Origin: Sphingomonas sp. Root710
GTDB lineage: Bacteria > Pseudomonadota > Alphaproteobacteria > Sphingomonadales > Sphingomonadaceae
Length of the DNA stretch: 64,000 bases
Reading direction: 5' to 3'
Assembly (NCBI RefSeq): GCF_001429065.1
Contig: NZ_LMIB01000001.1
Coordinates: forward strand, 877,933-941,932
The position numbers and the translations under genes are program-made. The notes beneath the pieces are model-generated. The model saw only the letters and a list, made by a program, of their open reading frames with translations. It had not been told where the DNA came from and made no database searches. Positions 49,795-59,363 of this stretch are shown piece by piece (within the stretch, counting starts at the first letter, position 1; each line of letters begins with the position of its first letter).

Positions 49795-50748
49795 ATGCGT
49801 ATCGCCCTGCCGCGCGACATCGCGATCCCGGCCTTCGCCGATCGCGATCCGGCGCGGCCGGTGGCGATGCTTGGCGGCGAAACGATGGGAACGAGCTGGT
49901 CGGTGCGCTTCGCCGCGCCGCCCGCTATCGACATAGAAGCCGTCCGATCGGGCATCGAAGCGCGCCTTGATACGATCATCGCCGAGATGAGCCACTGGCG
50001 CGCGGATTCGCTGATTTCTGCCTATAACCGCGCAGCCTCGGGCAGCTGGACCACCCTGCCGGACGATTTCGATGCAGTCGTCACGGCAGCACTCGACATC
50101 GCGAGCCGCAGTGGCGGCGCGTTCGACCCCACCATCGGTCATGTCGTCGATCTGCGGGGATTCGGGCCCGATCCGGCTCTCCGCAACGATGACGAGCCGG
50201 TGATCGCGGAGATCCTCGACAAGGCGGGCTGGCATCGCCTGCGCCATGAAGATGGCCGGCTGCTGCAGCCGGGATGGCTTGCACTCGATCTTTCGGGGAT
50301 CGCCAAAGGCTATGCCGTCGATGCAGTGGCGGATTGCCTCGCAGATCAAAGCATCGCTCATGCGCTGGTCGAGATAGGCGGCGAACTTGCCGGCCGCGGG
50401 GTGCGGCCCGATGGCGATCCCTGGTGGGTCGATCTGGAGGACCCGCCCGGCGCCGCTCTTCCCCCGCTGCGGATTGCACTGCACGGCCTCGCCGTGGCGA
50501 CATCGGGGGATTATCGGCGCGGCGCGCATACGATCGACCCGCGCTCCGGGCGTTCCGCAAGCGCTGGGCTGCGCTCGGTCAGCGTCATCCACGCCAGCGC
50601 GATGCACGCCGACGCCTGGGCCACCGCATTGACCGTGCTGGGCGTCGGCGAGGGGCTCGCGCTCGCCGCGCGTGAGGGCCTCGCCGTCCGCTTCGTGGAC
50701 GATCGTGAGCATATCAGCCCTGCCCTTGCCGAAATGCTCGAATATTAG
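49795..50748 (+). CDS. apbE: FAD:protein FMN transferase
   Basis: 317 residues. Attaches FMN covalently to Thr/Ser in extracytoplasmic flavoproteins. ApbE motifs are present: GGETMGTSWSVRF, the catalytic-core LALDLSGIAKGYAVDAVADC, VEIGGELAGRG and HTIDPRSGR, and the late HADAWATALTVLG. No clear lipobox is visible. It starts two bases after DUF4198 and should flavinylate a partner made by the same operon. Confidence 0.9.
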   Translation: MRIALPRDIAIPAFADRDPARPVAMLGGETMGTSWSVRFAAPPAIDIEAVRSGIEARLDTIIAEMSHWRADSLISAYNRAASGSWTTLPDDFDAVVTAALDIASRSGGAFDPTIGHVVDLRGFGPDPALRNDDEPVIAEILDKAGWHRLRHEDGRLLQPGWLALDLSGIAKGYAVDAVADCLADQSIAHALVEIGGELAGRGVRPDGDPWWVDLEDPPGAALPPLRIALHGLAVATSGDYRRGAHTIDPRSGRSASAGLRSVSVIHASAMHADAWATALTVLGVGEGLALAAREGLAVRFVDDREHISPALAEMLEY

Positions 50749-50819
50749 GGTTACGCCCCCTTGCCCCGCCGGGCCTTCGCCTTCATAGGGGCGGCATATT
50801 TTCCAGCTATGAGGCCGCG

Positions 50820-51053
50820 ATGAAAACCCGCGTCTATGTCACCCTCAAGGGTGGCGTTCTCGATCCGCAAGGCAAAGCGATCCACCACGCTCTCGGCTCG
50901 CTCGGCTTTTCGGGCGTCAACGATGTCCGCGCCGGCAAGCTGATCGAACTGGACCATGAAGATGGCGTCAGCGATGCCGACATCGAGGCGATGTGCAAGA
51001 AGCTGCTTGCCAACACCGTCATCGAGAATTTCCGGATCGAACGCGGCGCGTAA
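50820..51053 (+). CDS. purS: Phosphoribosylformylglycinamidine synthase subunit PurS
   Basis: 77 residues, full length. Small structural subunit that bridges PurQ and Pur[21 protein letters not shown] and the C-terminal [14 protein letters not shown] are diagnostic. Followed by purQ after 16 bases; purL is not adjacent in this window. Confidence 0.95.
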   Translation: MKTRVYVTLKGGVLDPQGKAIHHALGSLGFSGVNDVRAGKLIELDHEDGVSDADIEAMCKKLLANTVIENFRIERGA

Positions 51054-51069
51054 AGGAAGGGCCCAGGTC

Positions 51070-51735
51070 ATGAAGAGCGCGGTCATCGTCTTCCCCGGTT
51101 CCAACTGCGATCGCGACCTCGCCGTCGCGATCCGCGACGTCACCGGTCATGCGCCCGACATGCTGTGGCACGGCGAGACCGAGCTGCCGCAAGGCATTGG
51201 CCTGATCGCGGTGCCGGGCGGTTTCTCCTATGGCGACTATCTACGCTCGGGCGCGATGGCCGCGCGCTCCCCGATCATGCGCGCGATCGTCGAAGCGGCG
51301 GGGCGCGGCGTGCCGGTGCTCGGCATCTGCAACGGCTTCCAGATTCTGACCGAGGCAGGCCTGCTGCCGGGCGCGCTGATGCGCAACGAGGGGCTGAACT
51401 TCGTCTGTCGCGATGTCGCGCTTACGGTCGAGAACAGCCAGTCGACGTTCACCGCGCGCTATGAAAAGGGCGAAACCGTCCATTTCCCGGTTGCCCATCA
51501 TGACGGCAACTATACCGCTGATGCCGAGACGCTGAACCGGCTCGAGGGCGAAGGCCGGATTGCCTTCCGCTATGCCGAGGCCGTTAACGGCTCGGCCAAG
51601 GGGATCGCCGGCATCCTCAACGACGCCGGCAATGTGCTGGGCATGATGCCGCATCCCGAACGCGTCATCGAAGCGGCGCATGGCAATAGCGACGGACGCC
51701 GCCTGTTCGAAGGCCTGCTGGAAACGGTGGCCTGA
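51070..51735 (+). CDS. purQ: Phosphoribosylformylglycinamidine synthase subunit PurQ
   Basis: 221 residues. Glutaminase subunit of FGAM synthase. Starts [20 protein letters not shown]; nucleophile Cys in [20 protein letters not shown]; His/Glu of the triad in [10 protein letters not shown]. The start at 51070 follows AAAGGAAGGGCCC; a longer open frame upstream overlaps purS and is rejected. Confidence 0.96.
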   Translation: MKSAVIVFPGSNCDRDLAVAIRDVTGHAPDMLWHGETELPQGIGLIAVPGGFSYGDYLRSGAMAARSPIMRAIVEAAGRGVPVLGICNGFQILTEAGLLPGALMRNEGLNFVCRDVALTVENSQSTFTARYEKGETVHFPVAHHDGNYTADAETLNRLEGEGRIAFRYAEAVNGSAKGIAGILNDAGNVLGMMPHPERVIEAAHGNSDGRRLFEGLLETVA

Positions 51736-51737
51736 CG

Positions 51738-52148
51738 ATGCACGGCGCAGGCTGCCTCTGCGGCGCGGTGCGCTTCACCATCGACGCAGAACCGATGGCG
51801 GCGCGGACCTGCTGGTGCCGGCTATGCCAATATCTCGGCGGCGGCACCGCGACGGCGAACATCTGCTTCCCGGCGGACAAGGTCAGCTGGACCGGCGAGA
51901 TCCGCTATCATGACAGCGTCGCCGATAGCGGCAATGTCCTGCGGCGCGGCTTCTGCCCGACCTGCGGCACGCCGCTGACCAGCGCGGCGCTCAGCCGCCC
52001 GCACCTGATCTTCCTGCGCATCGGTACGCTCGACGATCCCAATCTTATGGGACCGCAGATGACGATCTGGACCTCGCAGGCGCCCGAATGGGCTTGCATC
52101 TCGACCGAAATTCCCAGCGTCGAGAAACAGCCGCCGCCCGTCGCCTGA
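51738..52148 (+). CDS. GFA family zinc protein
   Basis: 136 residues, about the family length. CENP-V/GFA fold with zinc ligands in [16 protein letters not shown] and [10 protein letters not shown]. Family members bind glutathione adducts in some species, but many have no known substrate, so the formaldehyde-related name should not be taken literally. Starts two bases after purQ and its stop overlaps the next ATG (TGATG). Confidence 0.87.
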   Translation: MHGAGCLCGAVRFTIDAEPMAARTCWCRLCQYLGGGTATANICFPADKVSWTGEIRYHDSVADSGNVLRRGFCPTCGTPLTSAALSRPHLIFLRIGTLDDPNLMGPQMTIWTSQAPEWACISTEIPSVEKQPPPVA

Positions 52149-52441
52149 TGGCCGGGATCGGCGGGTGCTATGCCTTCTGGCTCTGGCTCAAGCTCGGCAG
52201 ATCATCGTTCTGGGCCATCGGCGGGGTCGTGCTGCTGGCGGCGTTCGCGCTGCTCCTCACCCGGATCGACAGCGCCGCCGCCGGGCGCGCTTTCGCGGCC
52301 TATGGCGGCATCTACATCGTCGCATCGCTGGGCTGGATGTGGACGGTGGAAGGCGCCCGCCCCGATCGCTGGGACATGATCGGCGCGCTGATCTGCATCG
52401 CGGGCAGCGCGGTCATCCTGCTGGCGCCCCGTGCCGCCTAA
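52148..52441 (+). CDS. YnfA family membrane protein, N-terminally short
   Basis: 97 residues against about 108 usual. The family core is plain: [33 protein letters not shown] and [20 protein letters not shown], giving three full spans. It begins where homologues have the middle of span 1 (LAEIAGCFAFW), so about a dozen N-terminal residues are missing. The ATG overlaps the GFA stop; upstream in-frame codons do not encode the missing helix. YnfA proteins resemble small multidrug-resistance exporters. Ends convergently with the queuosine transporter, overlapping by four bases. Confidence 0.78.
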   Translation: MAGIGGCYAFWLWLKLGRSSFWAIGGVVLLAAFALLLTRIDSAAAGRAFAAYGGIYIVASLGWMWTVEGARPDRWDMIGALICIAGSAVILLAPRAA

Positions 52442-53184
52442 ACGCCGGTCTTGAACGGGGTGAAGTCGGTATGGCCGTCGAAGATGTCGACGCCCTCACG
52501 CCGCTTCAGCAAGTTGACGACCAGGTAGGTCGCCGGTGTCAGAATCGCCTCCCAGCTCACCTTGAGCACCCATTGGGTGACGAGTACCTTGAGCACGAGT
52601 CCCGTCGTCCAGCCCTCCGCGCCCAGAAAGGCGAGAGGATAGAAGATCAGGCTGTCGACGCCCTGTCCTGCCACCGTCGATCCGATCGTACGGGTCCATA
52701 GATGTTTGCCCTGTGTCAGCAGCTTCATCCGCGCCATGACATAGCTGTTGACGAATTCGCCCGCCCAGAAGGCGGCGATCGAGGCGAAGACGATGCGCGG
52801 CACCTGTCCGAACACCTGCTCATAGGCTGCCTGGCCGCCCCAGTCAGCGGCGGGCGGCAGCGCCACCACGACCCAGCTCATGAACGCCATGAACAGCAGC
52901 GCCACCGTCCCCGCCCAGATGCAGCGCCGCGCGCGCGCATAGCCATAGACTTCGGTCATGATGTCGCCGAGCACATAACCGATCGGGAAAAACAATATGC
53001 CCGCGCCGAACGGCCAGTCGCCGATGCCAGGCAGATTGACCACTGCGACCTTGCCCGCGCCCAGCACGTTCGACAGCAGCAATATGGTGACGAACGCCGC
53101 CATCACGAAATCGAAATAGCGCAACGGCCGCCCTTTCAGGGCCTCCGCATCGAGCGCCTGCGGCGCGTGGGTCACATCCGTCAT
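52438..53184 (-). CDS. Queuosine precursor transporter (YhhQ/VUT family)
   Basis: 248 residues, six or so spans. Inner-membrane importer of 7-cyano-7-deazaguanine or related bases for tRNA modification. Family motifs: [34 protein letters not shown] and the [16 protein letters not shown] region. Divergent from the tRNA gene. Confidence 0.9.
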   Translation of the reverse strand: MTDVTHAPQALDAEALKGRPLRYFDFVMAAFVTILLLSNVLGAGKVAVVNLPGIGDWPFGAGILFFPIGYVLGDIMTEVYGYARARRCIWAGTVALLFMAFMSWVVVALPPAADWGGQAAYEQVFGQVPRIVFASIAAFWAGEFVNSYVMARMKLLTQGKHLWTRTIGSTVAGQGVDSLIFYPLAFLGAEGWTTGLVLKVLVTQWVLKVSWEAILTPATYLVVNLLKRREGVDIFDGHTDFTPFKTGV

Positions 53185-53242
53185 GAAAGACAGACTAACC
53201 TCGTTCCATCGCAGCGCAATCCACGCTATCGGGGCCGTGTGC

Positions 53243-53319
53243 GCGCCCGTAGCTCAGTTGGATAGAGCACGAGCCTTCTAAGCTTGGGGTCACAGGTTCG
53301 AATCCTGTCGGGCGCGCCA
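53243..53319 (+). tRNA. tRNA-Arg (anticodon TCT)
   Basis: 77 bases folding as a complete cloverleaf: acceptor GCGCCCG / CGGGCGC, anticodon stem CGAGC / GCTTG with loop CTTCTAA (anticodon at 53277-53279), T arm ACAGG-TTCGAAT-CCTGT, discriminator G and encoded CCA. Reads AGA/AGG arginine codons, which are rare in this GC-rich genome. Confidence 0.96.
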
Positions 53320-53349
53320 CATCCGGCCATCGCCAGACGCACGGCACCG

Positions 53350-54456
53350 TCAGATGAAATCATCTAGCGTGATGGTGCTGGCCAAGGGATATCCGGCGAG
53401 AAGGACGGCGGAATCGGCTACCGACCCGCCATTGCTCGAAAAGAAGACATAGGTATCGCTGCCCACGGCGATCGACGCGACTTCGCCATTGCCGGCATGG
53501 CCGTCAAACAGGCTCTGAGCCTGAGCCGCCGCCGCTGAGAAGCTGTTGAGACTACCGCCGGCGAGCACCGCCAAAGGCGCATACCCCACCGAAAGATGAT
53601 CCACGCCGTCGGTAAAATCGGTGATCCTGTCGAAAGCGCTGACGGGCGATCCCGCCCCGGTGAACAGAAAAACATCCGCTAGGGCGCCACCGGTCAGCGT
53701 GTCGGCACCCAGATCGCCCGACAGAGTATCATTCCCGTCGCCGCCGTTGAGCTGGTCGTTGCCCTGACCGCCCCGTATCGAATCGTTCCCGGTCCCGCCC
53801 TCTACGCTATCATTGCCGAGATTGCCGTTGATGGTGTCATTGCCCTCACCACCTCTTATACTGTCCTCGTCACGACCGCCTTGAATCCGGTCTGAACCAA
53901 TACCGCCATCCAGGGAATCATTGCCGGCATTGCCCTGAATATAATCGCTGCCGGCTTCACCGAAGATCAGGTCGCCTTCGTCCGCACCGCCATTGGCCGA
54001 CTGACCGTATAGATGATCATTGCCGTCGCCGCCTTCGAGATCGTCCGATCCGGCCCCGCCAAACAGATTGTCATGCCCCGCACCGCCGCCCAACACGTCA
54101 TCTTCTGCGCTGCCGACGACATTATCATTCCCGGAGAAGAGACCCAGATATGCCTCTGCATTCGCGTCCCTCAGCACCCAGTCGACAAACTGGGCGATCG
54201 AGACGTTCAGCCCTGTCATCTCGAACACGGTCTGACCATTGAGGGTTTCCCGGATCCCCGTGATCGTCCCACCAAGAGGATCGCCGTCGGAATCATAGAT
54301 AAAATCGACGCCCGTAAAGGTTTCCAGCTCACCGCTGTCCAGACCCAGCACCAGCTGCGTGGACGACCGCGAGATGATTTCGCCATCCAATAGCGAGATA
54401 AGGTCCAGTTCCGAGAAATCGACAGAAGAGCCAGCGCCGACCGTGAATTGAACCAT
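53350..54456 (-). CDS. RTX (haemolysin-type calcium-binding) repeat protein
   Basis: 368 residues without a signal peptide. The middle (about 110-270) is a run of glycine/aspartate nonapeptides such as [19 protein letters not shown], the calcium-binding beta-roll. The C-terminal 90 residues, ending STITLDDFI, fit an uncleaved type I secretion signal. The N-terminal 100 residues have no recognised enzymatic domain. No HlyB/HlyD-like exporter lies nearby. Confidence 0.87.
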   Translation of the reverse strand: MVQFTVGAGSSVDFSELDLISLLDGEIISRSSTQLVLGLDSGELETFTGVDFIYDSDGDPLGGTITGIRETLNGQTVFEMTGLNVSIAQFVDWVLRDANAEAYLGLFSGNDNVVGSAEDDVLGGGAGHDNLFGGAGSDDLEGGDGNDHLYGQSANGGADEGDLIFGEAGSDYIQGNAGNDSLDGGIGSDRIQGGRDEDSIRGGEGNDTINGNLGNDSVEGGTGNDSIRGGQGNDQLNGGDGNDTLSGDLGADTLTGGALADVFLFTGAGSPVSAFDRITDFTDGVDHLSVGYAPLAVLAGGSLNSFSAAAAQAQSLFDGHAGNGEVASIAVGSDTYVFFSSNGGSVADSAVLLAGYPLASTITLDDFI

Positions 54457-54549
54457 GAGAAATTCCCGAAATTGTGTTCATGTTATGTTTCACAGCTGGA
54501 TCACCGCGTCATGCGGAGAAATGTTCAATTCGGACCAAAGCGAACCGGA

Positions 54550-54924
54550 TCAGTCCAGCCCCAGATCCTCCATTTCATAAAGCGGCCGAATCTCGATCTC
54601 GCTGGGACCCTTCATCGGGTTGGGGCAGCGCTTCACCCAGGCGATAGCCTCGTCCATGTCCTTGACGTTCCACAGCCAGAAGCCGGCAATGAGTTCGCTG
54701 GGATGCGCGAAGGGGCCGTCGATCACAGTGCGATCGGCGCCATCGAAGGCTATGCGCTTGCCGCGAGAGGAAGGCGTGAGGCCATCGCCGGAAACCATGA
54801 TGCCAGCTTTGGTAAGTTCGTCGTTGAAGCGCCCCATGGCCTCCATCATCGCCATCGTCTCAGGCGATGGATCGAAGCCCTGTTCGCTGTCGTCGGTGGC
54901 CTTCACCAGTACCATCACACGCAT
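54550..54924 (-). CDS. YCII-related (DGPF) protein
   Basis: 124 residues. MRVMVLVKATDDSEQGFDP, then ADRTVIDGPFAHPSELIAGF, the DGPF signature that gave the family its older name, and VKDMDEAIAWVKRCP. A ferredoxin-like dimer; often encoded with ECF sigma factors, absent here. GAGGAG eight bases upstream fixes the start at 54924. Confidence 0.85.
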   Translation of the reverse strand: MRVMVLVKATDDSEQGFDPSPETMAMMEAMGRFNDELTKAGIMVSGDGLTPSSRGKRIAFDGADRTVIDGPFAHPSELIAGFWLWNVKDMDEAIAWVKRCPNPMKGPSEIEIRPLYEMEDLGLD

Positions 54925-55010
54925 GGTCAAACTCCTCACTCGAACGGCTCTATCGGCCTGGCAAGTGAACGACGAACCAGTCTCGCGGAAACCGACATCT
55001 CACCCAGCGA

Positions 55011-55139
55011 TTATTTGAGCAATATCGCCCGCAGCAGCCAGGCGACCGCGCCGATCACGGCGACGCTCGCCGCCCAGATGGCGGCGAACCACGCCAGCCT
55101 GCGCCACCATGGCCCGGCGTCAGTGGTATCCGGCTTCAT
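55011..55139 (-). CDS. DUF2474 small subunit of the CIO oxidase
   Basis: 42 residues, below the size most gene finders report. Translation: MKPDTTDAGPWWRRLAWFAA followed by IWAASVAVIGAVAWLLRAIL and LK. The WWRRLAWF start and single hydrophobic helix match DUF2474, a single-pass peptide encoded after cyanide-insensitive oxidase genes and analogous to CydX. Its start lies 20 bases inside the end of the oxidase subunit II gene, so translation is probably coupled. Confidence 0.85.
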   Translation of the reverse strand: MKPDTTDAGPWWRRLAWFAAIWAASVAVIGAVAWLLRAILLK

Positions 55140-56124
55140 CGACCTTGCCGCGGAACACCCAATAGGCCCAAGCGGTATAGGCGAGGATCACGGGCACCAT
55201 CACCGCAGCGCCCACCAGCATGAAGAGCTGGCTTCGCTCGGGCGCGGCGGCCTGCCAGATCGAGACGCGGCCGGGAATGACGTCGGGCCAGATCGAAATG
55301 GCGAGGCCCGCCATCGACAGGCCGAACAGCACCAGGGTCAGCAGGAACGGCAGGCCGTCGCGCTCGCCGCCGATCGACCGCCAGAGCCAGACACCCGCCG
55401 CCGCCACGAGCAGCGGCACCGGGATCGTCACCAGCAGCCCCGGAAAGGCGAACCAGCGCTGATAATATTGCCCCTCCAGGAAGGGCGTCGCCGCGCTGAC
55501 CGCGCCGATCGCGACCAGCAGGCCGACCGCCAGCCAGCGCGCAAGCCGGCGCGCGTCCTGTTGCACCGGGCCATGCGTCTTCCAGATCAGCCAGCCCGCG
55601 CCGAGCAGCGCATAGCCGATGATCAGGCTGACACCGGTCAGCAGCGAGAAGGGCGTCAGCCAATCCCACCAGCCTCCGGCATAGGCGCGGCCCTCCACCT
55701 CTATCCCCTGGAGAAGCGCGCCGAGCGTGATCCCCTGCGCCATCGTCGCGAGCAGTGACCCGGCGGTGAAGGCGGCATCCCAGAAGGCGCGGTGACCGGG
55801 ATCGCGCCAGCGGAACTCGAAGGCGACACCGCGAAAAATCAGGCCGAGCAGCATAGCGATGAGCGGCGCATAGAGCGCGGGCAGGATGACCGCGTAGGCC
55901 AGCGGAAAGGCCGCGAGCAGCCCTCCCCCGCCCAGCACCAGCCAGGTCTCGTTGCCATCCCATACCGGCGCGATGCTGTTCATCGCCTTGTCGCGCTCAC
56001 CGCCGACGCGGAAGAAGGGAAAGAGGATACCGATGCCGAGATCGAACCCGTCCATCAGCACATAGGCGGCGACCGCGAATGCGATGATCCCCGCCCAGAT
56101 GATCGTGAGATCGAGGCCCATCAT
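55120..56124 (-). CDS. cioB: Cytochrome bd-type (cyanide-insensitive) ubiquinol oxidase subunit II
   Basis: 334 residues, about eight spans. Starts GLDLTIIWAGIIAFAVAAYV and LMDGFDLGIGILFPF, the conserved CydB N-terminus, with VWDGNETWLVLGGGGL and FRGVAFEFRWRD. Its ATG overlaps the subunit I stop (ATGA). With subunit I it forms the quinol oxidase that reduces oxygen to water without pumping protons. Confidence 0.94.
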   Translation of the reverse strand: MMGLDLTIIWAGIIAFAVAAYVLMDGFDLGIGILFPFFRVGGERDKAMNSIAPVWDGNETWLVLGGGGLLAAFPLAYAVILPALYAPLIAMLLGLIFRGVAFEFRWRDPGHRAFWDAAFTAGSLLATMAQGITLGALLQGIEVEGRAYAGGWWDWLTPFSLLTGVSLIIGYALLGAGWLIWKTHGPVQQDARRLARWLAVGLLVAIGAVSAATPFLEGQYYQRWFAFPGLLVTIPVPLLVAAAGVWLWRSIGGERDGLPFLLTLVLFGLSMAGLAISIWPDVIPGRVSIWQAAAPERSQLFMLVGAAVMVPVILAYTAWAYWVFRGKVDEAGYH

Positions 56125-57530
56125 GCCTTGCCTCCATCGACCGAGGGCGCGGGGGTGATGCCCGCGCTGCGGATTGGGCCCTGATCGACCGGATCCGCGC
56201 TTTCGAACGCCTTGGGCGGCTTGGCCATCAACTTAAGGATATACCAGGCCCCCGCGCCGAATACTGCGAAATAGACGATCACAAAGGCGATCAGCGACGC
56301 GCCCACGGCGGGGGCCGCGAGCGGCGATGCGGAGTCGGCGGTCCGTAGCAGACCGTAGATCGTATAGGGCTGGCGGCCGACCTCGGTGGTGATCCATCCC
56401 GCGATCACCGCGACGAAGCCCGCCGGGCCCAGCAGGATCGCAAGCCGGTGAAGCAGCCGCCAGTCATAGAGCCGGCCGCGCGCCCGCGCGACAAGGCTCA
56501 ACAGCCCCAGCGCGAAGATCGCGAAGCCGATGCCGACCATGACCCGGAACGACCAGAAGACCACGCCGACCGGCGGTTCGCGGTCGTCGGGCACGGTGTC
56601 GAGACCGGCGAGCGGGGCATCGGGATCATGCTTGAGGATCAGCGACGACGCCTTGGGGATCTCGATCGCATAGTCGACGCGCTTTTCCGTACTGTTCGGT
56701 ATGCCGAACAGGATCAGCGGCGCGCCATCGGGATGGCTCTGATAATGGCCCTCCATCGCCATCACCTTGGCCGGCTGGTGCTCCAGCGTGTTGAGGCCGT
56801 GCGCGTCGCCGGCGAGGATCTGGATCGGCGCGACCAGCGACGCCATCCACATCGCCATCGAGAACATCGTTCGCGCGCCGCGATTGCCGGGGGCCTTGAT
56901 CAGATGCCACGCCCCGACCGCGCCCACCACCAGCGAGGTGGTGAGATAGGCGGCGATGACGGTGTGTACGAGACGATAGGGAAAGCTGGGGTTGAAGATG
57001 ATCGCGAGCCAGCTGGGCCCCGGCACGAACTGGCCGTTCGCGGCGATCTCATAGCCGGTCGGTGTATGCATCCAGCTGTTCACCGATAATATCCAGAAGG
57101 CCGATATGAAGGTACCGACCGCCACCGCGCAGGTCGCGGCGAAATGGAGCTTCGGCCCGACCTTGTTCACACCGAACAGCATCACTCCCAGGAAGCCGGC
57201 TTCAAGGAAGAAGGCGGTGAGCACTTCATAGGCCATCAGCGGTCCGATAACCGGCCCGGCCTTGTCGCTAAACACCGACCAGTTGGTGCCGAACTGGTAG
57301 GACATGACGATGCCGGAGACCACGCCCATCGCGAAGGCGATGGCGAAGATCTTCAGCCAGTAGCGGTAGAGATTGTCGTAAACATGCTTGCCCGTCGCGA
57401 GCCAGAGCCCCTCGAGCACCATCAGAAAGCTGGCCAATCCGATCGAGAAGGATGGGAAAATGAAATGGAAGCTGACGGTGAATCCGAACTGGATCCGCGC
57501 GAGCAGGACGGGATCGAAAGCGTCGAACAT
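56121..57530 (-). CDS. cioA: Cytochrome bd-type (cyanide-insensitive) ubiquinol oxidase subunit I
   Basis: 469 residues. The haem-ligand region RIQFGFTVSFHFIFPSFSIG, the AYEVLTAFFLEAGFLGVMLF span and the GRQPYTIYGLLRT motif identify CydA. The periplasmic Q-loop is short, as in CIO-type enzymes rather than E. coli CydA. Operon cioA-cioB-DUF2474. The promoter should lie in 57531-57633, after the pepA terminator. Confidence 0.94.
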   Translation of the reverse strand: MFDAFDPVLLARIQFGFTVSFHFIFPSFSIGLASFLMVLEGLWLATGKHVYDNLYRYWLKIFAIAFAMGVVSGIVMSYQFGTNWSVFSDKAGPVIGPLMAYEVLTAFFLEAGFLGVMLFGVNKVGPKLHFAATCAVAVGTFISAFWILSVNSWMHTPTGYEIAANGQFVPGPSWLAIIFNPSFPYRLVHTVIAAYLTTSLVVGAVGAWHLIKAPGNRGARTMFSMAMWMASLVAPIQILAGDAHGLNTLEHQPAKVMAMEGHYQSHPDGAPLILFGIPNSTEKRVDYAIEIPKASSLILKHDPDAPLAGLDTVPDDREPPVGVVFWSFRVMVGIGFAIFALGLLSLVARARGRLYDWRLLHRLAILLGPAGFVAVIAGWITTEVGRQPYTIYGLLRTADSASPLAAPAVGASLIAFVIVYFAVFGAGAWYILKLMAKPPKAFESADPVDQGPIRSAGITPAPSVDGGKA

Positions 57531-57633
57531 CGAACGATGCTCCCCGGGGCCGGGTGGCCGCTCCGATCAGCGGGCCAGCCCGAAATCACCGCCGCTCTAG
57601 GCTTATGATCCGGCCGAAACAACCAAAAACATG

Positions 57634-57665
57634 AAAAGGGGCGAGCGATCGATATCGCCCACCCC
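57634..57665 (-). terminator. Terminator after pepA
   Basis: Arms 57638-57648 and 57655-57665 form an 11-bp stem with two G-T wobbles; on the minus strand it is followed by TTTTC. It separates pepA from the cio operon. Confidence 0.65.
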
Positions 57666-57704
57666 TTCCAATATTTTTCAATAGCTTAAATTGAACAGTC
57701 GCTA

Positions 57705-59174
57705 TTATTTCTCAACGGTATCGGCGATGAACCTGTCGAGCAAGCGCACGCCATAGCCGGTCGCGCCCTTGTCCCAGGTCGCGCCGGGCTTGGACGACCA
57801 GACCATGCCGGCGATGTCGAGATGCGCCCAGCGCACGCCATCGTCGATATAGCGCTTCAGGAATTGCGCCGCGGTGATCGAGCCGGCCTCGCGCGGACCC
57901 ACATTCTTCATGTCGGCGATCGGCGAGTCGATCAGCTTGTCATAGGTGTCACCCAGCGGCATCCGCCACAGCTTGTCGCCGACCGAAGCGCCCGCCGACG
58001 CCAGTTCATCGGCCAGGCTGTCGTCATTCGCGAACATGCCGCCATATTCGTGGCCCAGGGTGATGATGATGGCGCCAGTCAGCGTCGCGAGGTCGATGAT
58101 CGTCTTGGGGCTGTGGGTCTTCTGGACCCAGGTCAGCGCGTCGCACAGGACCAGACGGCCCTCGGCATCGGTGTTGATCACTTCGACCGTCTGGCCCGAC
58201 ATCGAGGTGACGACGTCACCGGGTCGCTGGGCATTTCCGTCGGGCATGTTCTCGACAAGGCCGCAGACACCGATAACGTGCGCCTTGGCCTTGCGCAGCG
58301 CCAATGCCTTCATCATCCCCGCGACTGCACCCGCGCCGCCCATGTCCCACTTCATGTCCTCCATGCCGCCGGCGGGCTTGATCGAGATACCGCCGGTGTC
58401 GAAGGTGACGCCCTTGCCGACGAGCGCGACCGGTGGCTCCGCACCGTTGGTGCCGTCCCAGGTCATGACGAGCAGTTGCGGCTCGCGTACCGAGCCCTGC
58501 GCCACGCCGAGCAACGCGCCCATGCCGAGCTCCGCCATCGCATCGCGGCCGAGGACTTCGATCTTCACGCCGAGATCGGCGAGCGGGCGGCAACGTTCGA
58601 CGAAGCTTTCCGGATAGAGGATGTTCGCGGGCTCGGTGATCAGCGTGCGGGTGAACATCACCCCTTCGGCGACCGCCTCGCGGTCCTTCCACAGCCCTGC
58701 GGCGTCCGCACCGCCGCCGACGATGACGATCTCTTCCAGCGAGGGGCGCTGCTTGGCTTCCAGCTTCGTGCGATAGACGTCGTGCCGCCAGCTGCGCAGC
58801 ACCGCGCCGAAGGCCAGCGAGGCCGCGGCTTCGGCGGGCTTGTCGCCCGCGACAGCCGCGATATCGACCACCAGCGTCTTTTCGCCCGATGTCAGCAGTC
58901 GGGCGGCCAGCGCCGCGCCTGCGCGCTCGTAATCATTCTTTGAGCCGATCCCCGCGAGCAGCAAACGGCGGTGCGCGGCGTCGCTCTCGCCGAAGAATTC
59001 GACGACGGCGCCGTTTTCGCCATCGAAGCGATTGGCCTGCGCCGCGGCCCGGGCAAGCGCCTGGGCAGGTTCGGAGAGGACCGCCAGACCGGCGCCACTG
59101 ATCGTCGCGGGGGCCACGACGATCGCCAGCGCATGCGGCGCGGCGGGGCGGCTGTCGGCAAAGCTGATACGCAT
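57705..59174 (-). CDS. pepA: Leucyl aminopeptidase
   Basis: 489 residues, M17 family. The C-terminal catalytic domain shows the metal-binding GKGVTFDTGGISIKPAGGME, DMGGAGAVAGMM, and the signature NTDAEGRLVLCDAL. The N-terminal 170 residues are the variable M17 domain. Cleaves N-terminal Leu and other residues in the cytosol using two metals; homologues also bind DNA in some bacteria. Divergent from lptD with a shared 189-base promoter region. Confidence 0.96.
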   Translation of the reverse strand: MRISFADSRPAAPHALAIVVAPATISGAGLAVLSEPAQALARAAAQANRFDGENGAVVEFFGESDAAHRRLLLAGIGSKNDYERAGAALAARLLTSGEKTLVVDIAAVAGDKPAEAAASLAFGAVLRSWRHDVYRTKLEAKQRPSLEEIVIVGGGADAAGLWKDREAVAEGVMFTRTLITEPANILYPESFVERCRPLADLGVKIEVLGRDAMAELGMGALLGVAQGSVREPQLLVMTWDGTNGAEPPVALVGKGVTFDTGGISIKPAGGMEDMKWDMGGAGAVAGMMKALALRKAKAHVIGVCGLVENMPDGNAQRPGDVVTSMSGQTVEVINTDAEGRLVLCDALTWVQKTHSPKTIIDLATLTGAIIITLGHEYGGMFANDDSLADELASAGASVGDKLWRMPLGDTYDKLIDSPIADMKNVGPREAGSITAAQFLKRYIDDGVRWAHLDIAGMVWSSKPGATWDKGATGYGVRLLDRFIADTVEK

Positions 59175-59363
59175 GTGTTGAATTTCCTTATTATCTTCGT
59201 GCGTCCCATCTAGGATGGCGATTTCCGTGCCGCAACGGTGCTGATGGGTGCTTCCCCGACGAAAGGGTAGGTGCCAGAGGATTGCAGCCCGGGGCCGGGT
59301 ACGATAGGCGGCGCGAACGCGATGCGAAGGCCCGCTCGTTCACGCCCGTCATGTGGGCCCATC

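Noticed and set aside
53880-54130. Tandem DNA repeats as a CRISPR array
   Set aside because: The periodic 27-base pattern is the codon-level echo of RTX nonapeptides; there are no constant repeats with unique spacers.
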